The notes below the pieces were generated by a model. That model saw nothing but the letters and a program-made list of their open reading frames with translations, searched no databases and was not told where the DNA came from. The position numbers were made by a program, and so were the translations under genes. From positions 1 to 38,056 of the forward strand of contig JAGWWV010000019.1 in the NCBI GenBank assembly GCA_018970175.1: a stretch of 38,056 nt of DNA. The letters are read 5' to 3'. Positions 31,720 through 38,056 of this stretch are shown piece after piece. This stretch comes from Acidobacteriota bacterium. GTDB taxonomy: Bacteria; Actinomycetota; Acidimicrobiia; Acidimicrobiales; Ilumatobacteraceae. Positions within the stretch are counted from its first letter, which is position 1, and each line of letters opens with the position of its first letter.

Positions 31720-31914
31720 ATGTCGGCAAAGTGTCAGGTCTGCGGTAAGGGCCCCTCGTGGGGCATGTCGGTGTCGCACTCGCATGTGCGCACCAAGCGC
31801 CGTTGGAACCCGAACATCCAGCGCATTCGTGCGCTCGTCGGCGGAGCGCCCAAGCGCCTGTACGTCTGCACCGGATGCATCAAGTCCGGCAAGGTCGTCA
31901 AGGCCGGTCGTTAG
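31720..31914 (+). CDS. rpmB: Ribosomal protein bL28, zinc form
   Basis: The 64-residue protein has [28 protein letters not shown]-type L28 sequence, with Cys5, Cys8, Cys50 and Cys53 forming the zinc site of the metal-binding form. It is divergent from the DAK2/FakA-like gene, the standard actinomycete arrangement. The promoter and missing leader suggest translation without a ribosome-binding site. The cold-shock-like gene follows 30 bases later with its own possible -10. Confidence 0.98.
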   Translation: MSAKCQVCGKGPSWGMSVSHSHVRTKRRWNPNIQRIRALVGGAPKRLYVCTGCIKSGKVVKAGR

Positions 31915-31931
31915 TTCCGACCCGCATCTGC

Positions 31932-31937
31932 CAGACT
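31932..31937 (+). promoter_or_regulatory. Possible -10 of cold-shock-like gene
   Basis: CAGACT lies seven bases before ATG 31945. It fits xANNNT rather than TANNNT, so support is weaker than for the others. Confidence 0.35.
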
Positions 31938-31944
31938 GACCGCC

Positions 31945-32166
31945 ATGCAAGGGATCATCAAGGCCTACGACCCGGGCTCGGGCGACGGCGTCGTCATCAG
32001 TGACAAAGATCTCAGCGAATACAACCTCGCGCCGAACGCGCTCGAAGGATCGATTTTCCGAATGCTCCGGCAGGGCCAACGAGTCGTTTTTGCCCTTGAT
32101 TCCGAGGGTCGCGCGACGTCGTTGAGCCTGGGCTCCGAATCCGACATGGGCACCCCCGGCTTCTGA
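31945..32166 (+). CDS. Cold-shock-domain-like small protein lacking RNP motifs
   Basis: The 73-residue protein opens MQGIIKAYDPGSGDGVVISDKDL, like the first strands of a cold-shock domain (M-x-G-x-IKxxxxxxGxGxI), and closes LRQGQRVVFALDSEGRATSLSL like strands 4-5. However, the RNP1 (KGFGFI) and RNP2 (VFVH) aromatic residues that stack on RNA bases are replaced by aliphatic or charged ones. An OB fold with altered or lost nucleic-acid binding is the best reading. Assignment is by pattern and is moderate. Confidence 0.7.
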   Translation: MQGIIKAYDPGSGDGVVISDKDLSEYNLAPNALEGSIFRMLRQGQRVVFALDSEGRATSLSLGSESDMGTPGF

Positions 32167-32228
32167 CCGGTTCACCCAAAGTTCTCGTCGCAGCCCGCCA
32201 GGGTTTATCGTTTTCTCGTTTCTCTTCC

Positions 32229-32249
32229 CCTTGGTTTTTACGACCAAGG
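32229..32249 (+). promoter_or_regulatory. Leader hairpin upstream of pckG
   Basis: A 7-bp stem (32229-32235 with 32243-32249) closes a 7-base loop, 36 bases before the GTG. TATCGT at 32206-32211 is a possible -10. pckG is therefore an exception with a real leader and a strong Shine-Dalgarno AAGGAGA (32274-32280). The hairpin might affect mRNA stability or initiation. Confidence 0.4.
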
Positions 32250-32284
32250 CCCCCTAAACAAGACCCCCTTCACAAGGAGAACGC

Positions 32285-34081
32285 GTGAGCGCCACCACCA
32301 AGAACACCAAGCTGCAGCAGTGGGTCGAGGACTGGGCTGCGATCCTTCAGCCGAAGGACATCTATTGGTGCGACGGCAGCGCCGAAGAGTACGACCGTCT
32401 CTGCCAGCAACTCGTCGATGCCGGAACGTTCACGAAGCTCGACGAAGCAAAGCGTCCGAACAGTTACTGGGCGCACTCCGACCCGGGTGACGTGGCTCGC
32501 GTCGAAGACCGCACCTACATCTGCTCGACCGATGCAGCCGACGCCGGCCCGAACAACAACTGGCGCAACCCCAACGAAATGCGTGCTGAGCTCACGGCGC
32601 TGTATCACGGCGCGATGAAGGGACGCACGATGTACGTCGTGCCCTTCTCGATGGGCCCCCTTGGCTCGCCCATCGCCCACATCGGCGTTCAACTCACCGA
32701 CTCGGCCTACGTGGCCGTCAGCATGCGCATCATGACGCGCATGGGCCAGGGTGCACTCGACGTTCTCGGCAACAGCGACTGGGTCCCTTGCGTGCACTCC
32801 GTCGGCGCTCCCCTCGGAGCGGGACAGGCAGATGTCGCATGGCCATGCAACCCCGACAACAAGTACATCGTGCACTTTCCCGAGACCCGCGAAATCTGGA
32901 GCTACGGCTCGGGCTACGGCGGCAACGCCCTGCTGGGCAAGAAGTGCTTCGCGTTGCGCATCGCGTCGGTGATGGCGCGCGACGACGGTTGGCTCGCCGA
33001 GCACATGCTCATCTTGAAGTTGACGAACCCGCAGGGTGTCGCGCGGTACATCGCGGCCGCGTTCCCCTCGGCGTGCGGCAAAACGAATCTCGCAATGCTC
33101 GTCCCGACGATTCCGGGCTGGAAGGCCGAAACAATCGGCGACGACATTTGCTGGATGAAGTTCGGGGACGACGACCGTCTCTACGCCATCAACCCCGAGG
33201 CCGGCTTCTTCGGTGTCGCGCCGGGTACCGGTTACGACACCAACGCCAATGCCATGGAGACACTGTGGGGCAACTGCCTCTTCACCAACACAGCGCTCAC
33301 GCCCGATGGCGACGTGTGGTGGGAAGGCATGAGCGACGACGCACCGGCGCGCGCCACCGACTGGCGCGGCAACGCCTGGACCCCCAAGACCGAGACCCCT
33401 GCGGCGCATCCGAACGCGCGCTTCACCGCTCCCGCGTCGCAGTGTCCGTCAATCGCATCCGAGTGGGAAGACCCGCGCGGCGTGCCGATCTCGGCAATTC
33501 TCTTCGGTGGCCGTCGACGCACCACGGTTCCGCTCGTGACCCAGGCCTTCGATTGGGCTCACGGCGTGTTTCTCGGTTCGATCATGGCGTCCGAAACCAC
33601 GGCAGCTCAGGCCGGCGCCGTCGGCAAATTGCGCTTCGACCCCATGGCGATGCTCCCCTTCTGTGGATACAACATGGCCGACTACTTCGGTCACTGGTTG
33701 CGGGTTGGCGCCCGCGGCAAGGCCGAGAACCTGCCGCAGATCTTCTTCGTCAACTGGTTTCGTCGCGATGAAGATGGCCGATTCCTGTGGCCGGGCTACG
33801 GCGAGAACAGCCGCGTCCTCAAGTGGGTCTTCGAGCGCGTCGAAGGCACTGCGAAGGGCGTCGAGACCCCGATCGGCTTCCTGCCGACGCCGTCCGATCT
33901 CGACACGAGCGGCCTGTCCGTCAACGCCGGCGACCTCGACGAGATTCTGTCCGTCGACGTGAAGGGCTGGCGTGAAGCCATTCCTCAGATTCGCGAGCAC
34001 TACGCGGCGTTCGGACCCAAGCTTCCGAACCAGTTGATCGAGTCCCTCGACGGACTCGAGAAATCCCTCGCCAACGCCTAA
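32285..34081 (+). CDS. pckG: Phosphoenolpyruvate carboxykinase (GTP)
   Basis: The 598-residue enzyme converts oxaloacetate and GTP to PEP, GDP and CO2, the entry to gluconeogenesis. GTP-PEPCK hallmarks are present: [12 protein letters not shown] near residues 259-270 (kinase P-loop), [12 protein letters not shown] (metal site), FFGVAPGTG, the RRRTTVPLV loop, then [18 protein letters not shown] and a C-terminal guanine-binding part. The start is GTG 32285 with AAGGAGA four bases upstream. GTP-type PEPCK is normal in actinomycetes. A 24-bp hairpin follows the TAA stop. Confidence 0.98.
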   Translation: MSATTKNTKLQQWVEDWAAILQPKDIYWCDGSAEEYDRLCQQLVDAGTFTKLDEAKRPNSYWAHSDPGDVARVEDRTYICSTDAADAGPNNNWRNPNEMRAELTALYHGAMKGRTMYVVPFSMGPLGSPIAHIGVQLTDSAYVAVSMRIMTRMGQGALDVLGNSDWVPCVHSVGAPLGAGQADVAWPCNPDNKYIVHFPETREIWSYGSGYGGNALLGKKCFALRIASVMARDDGWLAEHMLILKLTNPQGVARYIAAAFPSACGKTNLAMLVPTIPGWKAETIGDDICWMKFGDDDRLYAINPEAGFFGVAPGTGYDTNANAMETLWGNCLFTNTALTPDGDVWWEGMSDDAPARATDWRGNAWTPKTETPAAHPNARFTAPASQCPSIASEWEDPRGVPISAILFGGRRRTTVPLVTQAFDWAHGVFLGSIMASETTAAQAGAVGKLRFDPMAMLPFCGYNMADYFGHWLRVGARGKAENLPQIFFVNWFRRDEDGRFLWPGYGENSRVLKWVFERVEGTAKGVETPIGFLPTPSDLDTSGLSVNAGDLDEILSVDVKGWREAIPQIREHYAAFGPKLPNQLIESLDGLEKSLANA

Positions 34082-34089
34082 CCCTTGAA

Positions 34090-34142
34090 GGGTTCTCGGT
34101 GTGTAATTACCCGGAAAACGGGTAATTACACACCGAGAACCC
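34090..34142. terminator. Perfect 24-bp inverted repeat between pckG and convergent gene
   Basis: 34090-34113 pairs without mismatch with 34119-34142 around a GAAAA loop. An outer ACCC (34081-34084) can add four pairs with 34145-34148. It begins nine bases after the pckG stop and ends seven bases before the convergent membrane gene's stop, so it likely ends both transcripts. No T-tract follows on either strand, and the AT-rich centre is unlike the surroundings. Confidence 0.7.
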
Positions 34143-34148
34143 TCGGGT

Positions 34149-34520
34149 TTATTGGCCGACGAGGAGGGCGCGGATTCCGAGCCCCATCAAGAACAGACTG
34201 CCGCCGCCATAGAGCAGGTACAGCTTGCCCTTCAGTTGGTTCCTGTACGAATAGATGATCGCGATCGCGATGATGGCAACGAAGCCATAGAAGGCGTGAA
34301 ACGCCGGGAACTCGAGTTTGTACTTGTTGACGAGTGCGACGCCCAGTGCGACCTGCACGAAAACGGAGAGTTCGGCTACACCGATGAACCACCACAGCGC
34401 CCGCGAACGCATTGAGTGCCACTTGTGTGCCCCGAGAGACCACAGACCCGCGAGACCGTTGCCGATGATCATGAACCACGCCCAATTTGTGTGGAAGTCG
34501 CGGAGGAGGAGAGCGAGCAC
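34149..34520 (-). CDS. Four-helix membrane protein
   Basis: The 123-residue protein has about four membrane segments (near 12-28, 41-65, 72-89 and 99-118) with conserved-looking His and Trp (FHTNWAWFMI, HKWHSMRSRALWW, PAFHAFYGF). The histidines in or near helices could bind haem or metal, but this is only a suggestion. No family is recognised. GTG 34520 lies nine bases after the phosphatase stop, and TAGATT, starting with that TAG stop, ends six bases before it. Confidence 0.75.
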   Translation of the reverse strand: MLALLLRDFHTNWAWFMIIGNGLAGLWSLGAHKWHSMRSRALWWFIGVAELSVFVQVALGVALVNKYKLEFPAFHAFYGFVAIIAIAIIYSYRNQLKGKLYLLYGGGSLFLMGLGIRALLVGQ

Positions 34521-34526
34521 GGGTCG

Positions 34527-34532
34527 AATCTA
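34527..34532 (-). promoter_or_regulatory. -10 of membrane gene overlapping the phosphatase stop codon
   Basis: Minus-strand TAGATT begins with the TAG stop of the upstream gene and ends six bases before GTG 34520. The same hexamer serves the I78-like lipoprotein gene. Confidence 0.45.
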
Positions 34533-35096
34533 TCGAATGAGAGTGTCGGCTTCGTTGCCGATGCGATCGATCGTGAAGCCACCACGCCGGTCGGACGTCA
34601 CGGTCGTCACCGAGCAGTTGTCGAGGCTTGCGATGACCATGCGGTCGTCACCCGTCGCGGCGCCGATCACGACGTTGATCGCGATGAAGTGGCTGAAGAC
34701 AACGGCGTCGGTTTCGATGGCGGCAAGAGACGCGAGAAGTTCGTCGCGGAACGCCGAGTATCGAGGCCCGTCGGAGGCGATGACCTGCGACCAGGTCCCC
34801 GCCATTGCAGAACGCAACCAGTCGATGCGTGTCTCGAGCGTGTGTCCCTCGGGGGAAGGAATCTCAGCGACGCGCGGTTCGACCACCGCCTCGATTCCCC
34901 AACGGGAAGCGAGCGGTTGTGACGTCTCGCGACAACGGCGCAAAGGACTGGTGAACAGCGCAAGCGGGCCGAGAGGGGCGAGCGTTTCGGCAACGTCGAC
35001 TGATTGACGCCGACCGAGATCGTCGAGCGCGGGATCGGGATCGACGTTCCAACCCGCAGCCGCACGACCGTGACGAACGAGGTACAGCGTGGGCAT
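34530..35096 (-). CDS. Histidine phosphatase family protein
   Basis: The 188-residue protein has the phosphoglycerate-mutase-like fold: TLYLVRHGRAAAGW with the phospho-accepting His9 in RHG, LFTSPLRRCRETSQPLA, EPRVAEIPSPEG (acid), and VVFSHFIAINVVIG with the second His. It removes phosphate from an unknown small molecule or protein. The ATG overlaps the deacetylase stop by one base (TGATG). Confidence 0.92.
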   Translation of the reverse strand: MPTLYLVRHGRAAAGWNVDPDPALDDLGRRQSVDVAETLAPLGPLALFTSPLRRCRETSQPLASRWGIEAVVEPRVAEIPSPEGHTLETRIDWLRSAMAGTWSQVIASDGPRYSAFRDELLASLAAIETDAVVFSHFIAINVVIGAATGDDRMVIASLDNCSVTTVTSDRRGGFTIDRIGNEADTLIR

Positions 35097-35890
35097 CAGA
35101 AGAGCCATCCGTCGCGCAGCGGACCCGGGTCGCCGGCTTTGCGGAACCATTCCGCTCCGAAGGCCATGCGAAATGCTTCGTCGGGCATCTTCGCGAACCA
35201 ACCGGCGTCGGTGATCTGGCTGCGGTGGCATTGGATCGCGCGTCGCTTGACGTCGACGAAGTCGAACACATCGACGCGGTGCGTGAGTTCGGTCTCGAGC
35301 AGTCCCATGGGGTTGCCATCGTCGGCGGGGCCATCGGGATCCCAGTCGTTCTCGGGATCGACGAGACCGGCTTCGCGCGCGTGTTGCTGGAGTCGCCGCA
35401 TGTTGTCGCGGTTCATGGTTGCTTCGAACACGTGAGCCACGCCGGCGAATTCGGCGGCACGATGTCCGACACGGTGCACCATGATGTGGTCGGGGTGCCC
35501 GTAATTGCCGTGCCAGTCGTACACGGTGAGCACGTCGGCGCGGTAGCGACGAAGAATCCCGGCAAGGCGTTCGGCGGCCTCGTCGACCGGCGCCCCGACG
35601 AAAGCCCCGTCGTGGTCGTTTTGTTCCCAGCCCGTCATTCCGCTGTCGCGATAGCCGAGCCACTCGACGTGGTGAACGCCGAGCTCGGCGCACGATGCTT
35701 CGGTCTCGCGTCGCCGCCTGTCGGCGAGTGTTTCGCCGGGCGCGAGGTCGCCGGGCACTTCCCCGTGTTCCCCGCCGGTGGCGACAACCAGAACGACTGT
35801 GTGCCCTTCCTTTGCGGCTCGCGCCATGGTTCCACCGGTCGCGATCGCCTCGTCGTCCGGATGGGCATGGAAACAGACGAGAGTTCCCAT
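35096..35890 (-). CDS. PIG-L/LmbE-type deacetylase (MshB/Mca-like)
   Basis: The 264-residue zinc enzyme has HAHPDDEA (His8-Ala14 region; His10 and Asp13 zinc ligands), ATGGEHGEVPGD, and HGNYGHPDHIMVH with the third zinc His. The family includes MshB and Mca of mycothiol metabolism, which remove N-acetyl groups or cleave mycothiol conjugates. This protein resembles them, but no specific substrate can be read. It is coupled by TGATG to both the racemase before it and the phosphatase after it. Confidence 0.9.
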   Translation of the reverse strand: MGTLVCFHAHPDDEAIATGGTMARAAKEGHTVVLVVATGGEHGEVPGDLAPGETLADRRRRETEASCAELGVHHVEWLGYRDSGMTGWEQNDHDGAFVGAPVDEAAERLAGILRRYRADVLTVYDWHGNYGHPDHIMVHRVGHRAAEFAGVAHVFEATMNRDNMRRLQQHAREAGLVDPENDWDPDGPADDGNPMGLLETELTHRVDVFDFVDVKRRAIQCHRSQITDAGWFAKMPDEAFRMAFGAEWFRKAGDPGPLRDGWLF

Positions 35891-37047
35891 CAGGCCTGCT
35901 TCACCGCCCCCGAAGCGAGTAACGCCTCGATGCGATCGGTGGGAAAGCCACAACGTTCGAGAACCTCGCGGGACTGCTGGCCTGCGTGTGCGGGCGCAAG
36001 GGTGAGCTCGCCCTGTGTGCGTGAGAAACGCGGCGCTGGGGCCGGCTGCGTCACGCCGTGATGGTCGACGAACGTGCGGCGCTCGACGTTGTGCGGGTGT
36101 TTGGCGGCTTCGCTCATCGTGAGCACCGGCGCGAAGCACACGTCGGTTGCCTCCATGATCGCGCACCATTCGGCCTGTGTCTTTTGAAGGAAGACGTCGG
36201 TCAGGCGCTTCTTCAGCTGCGGCCACTGCGATCGGTCCATCTGCTTGGCGAATTCGGGGTCGCCCTCGAGTCCGGTGAGCCGCATGAGTTCGGCATAGAA
36301 CTGCGGCTCGATCGACCCGAGCGACACGTACCGTCCGTCCTTGCACAGGTAGACGTCGTAGAAGTGCGCACCGGTGTCGAGAAGGTTGGTTCCCGGCGCA
36401 TTTTCGTCGAACAGTCCGACGTTCTTCATCGCCCAGAACATTGTCATGAGAATTGCGGTGCCATCGACCATCGCCGTGTCGACGACCTGGCCCTTGCCAC
36501 TCTTCTGTGCTTCGAGCAGTGCCGCAACGACACCAAGGGCGAGGAACATGCCTCCGCCACCGAAGTCGCCCACCATGTTGAGCGGAGGCGTCGGCATTGC
36601 GTCGACGCGTCCGAAGTGCGCGAGTGCGCCCGCGAGAGCGATGTAGTTGATGTCGTGGCCGGCGGCCTGGCCGTACATGCCGTTTTGTCCCCAACCGGTC
36701 ATGCGACCAAACACGATGCGGGGATTGCGCGCGAGACAGGCGTCGGGCCCGACACCGAGGCGTTCCATGACACCGGGACGGAAGCCCTCGATGATCGCAT
36801 CGGCCGACTCGACGAGACCGAGAAGCACCTCGACACCGTCGGGATTCTTCAAGTCGATCGCAATGTTGCGACGTCCGCGCAGGAGGATGTCGAAGTGTGG
36901 GGTGTCGGGCGCGGGACCACGCACCGACTGGGCGCGCTCGACCCGAATCACCTCGGCACCGAGGTCGGACAGGAGCATCGCGGCGAACGGACCGGGTCCG
37001 ATGCCGGCGATTTCGATGATGCGATATCCGTTCAATGGTCCGGCCAT
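35890..37047 (-). CDS. Alpha-methylacyl-CoA racemase (CaiB/BaiF family)
   Basis: The 385-residue enzyme matches the MCR/AMACR group. Catalytic His131 is in AGHDINYIALAG, Asp161 in VGDFGGGG and Glu247 in SIEPQF, corresponding to the known MCR triad with nearly the same spacing. It begins AGPLNGYRIIEIAGIGPGPFAAMLLSDLGAEVIRVE in the family manner. It flips the 2-methyl centre of branched acyl-CoAs so beta-oxidation can proceed. GGAG lies upstream of ATG 37047. It heads the racemase-deacetylase-phosphatase run. Confidence 0.95.
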   Translation of the reverse strand: MAGPLNGYRIIEIAGIGPGPFAAMLLSDLGAEVIRVERAQSVRGPAPDTPHFDILLRGRRNIAIDLKNPDGVEVLLGLVESADAIIEGFRPGVMERLGVGPDACLARNPRIVFGRMTGWGQNGMYGQAAGHDINYIALAGALAHFGRVDAMPTPPLNMVGDFGGGGMFLALGVVAALLEAQKSGKGQVVDTAMVDGTAILMTMFWAMKNVGLFDENAPGTNLLDTGAHFYDVYLCKDGRYVSLGSIEPQFYAELMRLTGLEGDPEFAKQMDRSQWPQLKKRLTDVFLQKTQAEWCAIMEATDVCFAPVLTMSEAAKHPHNVERRTFVDHHGVTQPAPAPRFSRTQGELTLAPAHAGQQSREVLERCGFPTDRIEALLASGAVKQA

Positions 37048-37077
37048 GATGACTCCGTTCTCAGCGTGTTTCCGTGT

Positions 37078-37092
37078 GCCGCATCATGCGGC
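37078..37092. terminator. Small hairpin between hydrolase and racemase genes
   Basis: A 6-bp GC-rich stem, 37078-37083 with 37087-37092, has a TCA loop. It is the only stem in the 78-base gap and could end the hydrolase transcript, but there is no T-tract. Confidence 0.3.
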
Positions 37093-37094
37093 GA

Positions 37095-37136
37095 TTTTCA
37101 TTTGACCGTTTTCAATTGACCGCATTCACTTGACTG
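37095..37136. repeat. Three tandem imperfect 14-bp repeats
   Basis: Units 37095-37108, 37109-37122 and 37123-37136 share the pattern (t/c)(t/a)ttca-n-ttgac(c/t)g. The third includes the last codons of the hydrolase gene. They lie just upstream of the racemase gene on its strand. Confidence 0.7.
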
Positions 37137-38016
37137 AGGCCACCGACGTGAGGTGCTCGATGATCGACCCAGTGATCCGCGGCCACAACGCGCGCGGCAG
37201 GTCGTGGCCCATATCGTCGATCATGTCGAGTCGGGCATTTGGGATGAGCTCGGCGGCCCGAACGCCCCCGCTCGGCGCGATCAGAGTGTCGTCGGTTCCG
37301 TGGATCACGAGCGTCGGCGCCGTGATGCTGCGCATGCCATCGGTGCGCCGACCGCTTGCATAAATCGCCGCAAGTTGACGCGGTGCCCCCTCGGGATAGA
37401 ACGAACGGTCGAACGAGGCCGCGGCGTCGATGCGATTCTGCTCGACGCTGCTGTGCTTCTTCGACTGCCAGACCATCCAGTTCTTCGATGCTTCGATGTA
37501 GGCGTCGCGGGTTGTCGGCGGCGCGGCCACCAGGGCTTCCATCGCTTCGGGGGTCGGCTGGCCGAATTCAGGTTCGCCCGAGTTCGACATGATGGACGTC
37601 AATGAGGCGACACGGGTCGGATGTTCGATCGACATCACCTGAACGATCATTCCACCCATCGAGCCACCGATGACATGTGCGCGTTCGATGCCGAGGGCAT
37701 CGAGAAGACCCACCGCATCGGCGGCCATGTGCGAGAGGGTGTACGGAACCGCGGGAACTGCTTCGTCGAGGAGCGCTGCGCGGATGACGCCATCTGTGTC
37801 GACCGCCGTGCCGTCGAGTTTGGAGCTGAGGCCACAGTCACGGTTGTCGAACCGAACGACACGGAAGCCGGCGTCGGCGATGATGCGACAGAACTCCTCG
37901 GGCCACATCAGCAATTGGGCGGTGAACCCCGAGACCAGCAGAACTGCGGGGTGCGACGGGTCCCCGAAGGATTCGTACTCGATTTCGATCCCGGTGGCGA
38001 CCTTTGTTCTTGGCAT
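37126..38016 (-). CDS. Alpha/beta hydrolase
   Basis: The 296-residue protein has an alpha/beta hydrolase fold: VLLVSGFTAQLLMW (oxyanion region), nucleophile elbow GGSMGGM with Ser119, Asp242 or Asp243 in HGTDDTL and His271 in DDMGHDLP. It should hydrolyse an ester, lactone or similar bond. An epoxide or haloalkane substrate is unlikely because the nucleophile is Ser. The promoter is complete: TTGACC, 17 bases, GAAACT, six bases, ATG 38016. Confidence 0.9.
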   Translation of the reverse strand: MPRTKVATGIEIEYESFGDPSHPAVLLVSGFTAQLLMWPEEFCRIIADAGFRVVRFDNRDCGLSSKLDGTAVDTDGVIRAALLDEAVPAVPYTLSHMAADAVGLLDALGIERAHVIGGSMGGMIVQVMSIEHPTRVASLTSIMSNSGEPEFGQPTPEAMEALVAAPPTTRDAYIEASKNWMVWQSKKHSSVEQNRIDAAASFDRSFYPEGAPRQLAAIYASGRRTDGMRSITAPTLVIHGTDDTLIAPSGGVRAAELIPNARLDMIDDMGHDLPRALWPRITGSIIEHLTSVASVK

Positions 38017-38022
38017 TCGGCA

Positions 38023-38051
38023 AGTTTCACCGAACCGGCCGGACAGGTCAA
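38023..38051 (-). promoter_or_regulatory. Promoter of alpha/beta hydrolase gene (-35 and -10)
   Basis: On the minus strand TTGACC (38051-38046), a spacer of exactly 17 bases and GAAACT (38028-38023) are followed by six bases and the ATG. It is the best -35 in the window and supports the leaderless reading of the other -10 boxes. Confidence 0.6.
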
Positions 38052-38056
38052 ACGCG

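Noticed and set aside
37078-37092. Hairpin as a recombination or attachment site
   Set aside because: It is short, there is no integrase or matching copy in the window, and the genes on both sides are intact.

Overview
The window is GC-rich, almost fully coding, and carries the conserved housekeeping cluster of an actinomycete. In order on the minus strand this is DAK2/FakA-like gene, recG, rsmD, coaD, a DivIVA-like gene, yceD, rpmF, plsX, acpP, rnc, mutM, smc, ftsY, ffh, rpsP, khpA, rimM, trmD, rplS, DUF2469 and yraN, with rpmB divergent at the head. GTP-type PEP carboxykinase, DUF2469, the small CPGC/HHACW zinc protein, frequent GTG starts, Thr/Pro-rich lipoproteins and an MCR-type racemase also fit Actinomycetota. 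A deep-branching lineage such as Acidimicrobiia is my inference, partly because plsX-acpP sits in the cluster and lepB/rnhB are missing; it is not proven from sequence alone. I see no phage, insertion sequence, integrase, CRISPR or toxin-antitoxin module. The longest non-coding gap is about 118 bases (upstream of pckG), so no stretch over 300 bases lacks a gene.

Layout. 1-2600: tRNA-Lys(CTT) and a large pentapeptide-repeat lipoprotein. 2690-7200: small membrane proteins, an RDD protein, a phosphotransferase coupled to a secreted NlpC/P60-like protein, and two tandem flavodoxin-fold oxidoreductases. 7150-11040: an RNA uracil methyltransferase of the RlmD/TrmA type, rpe, an exported protein, an enoyl-CoA hydratase/isomerase-family protein and two small ORFs. 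11040-31590: the translation, SRP, chromosome and lipid cluster, with two lipoproteins inserted between ftsY and ffh. 31720-34081: rpmB, a degenerate cold-shock-like gene and pckG. 34149-38016: a membrane protein, histidine phosphatase, PIG-L deacetylase, alpha-methylacyl-CoA racemase and alpha/beta hydrolase.

How it works together. The central block couples ribosome biogenesis (S16, L19, L28, L32, RimM, TrmD, RsmD, RNase III, YceD, KhpA), co-translational targeting (Ffh, FtsY), chromosome organisation and repair (SMC, MutM, RecG) and acyl-lipid supply (PlsX, ACP, CoaD, FakA-like kinase).

The most striking signal is regulatory. About a dozen first-in-transcript genes show a TANNNT-like -10 hexamer ending 6-8 bases before the ATG/GTG, which predicts leaderless mRNAs. 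These include a pair of exactly abutting divergent -10 boxes (10694-10705) and -10 boxes that contain the stop codon of the gene upstream. Convergent genes end on shared CTAG tetramers or inside hairpins that include both stop codons, and pckG is followed by a perfect 24-bp inverted repeat. Together these suggest a strongly compacted genome in which coding ends, promoters and terminators share bases.
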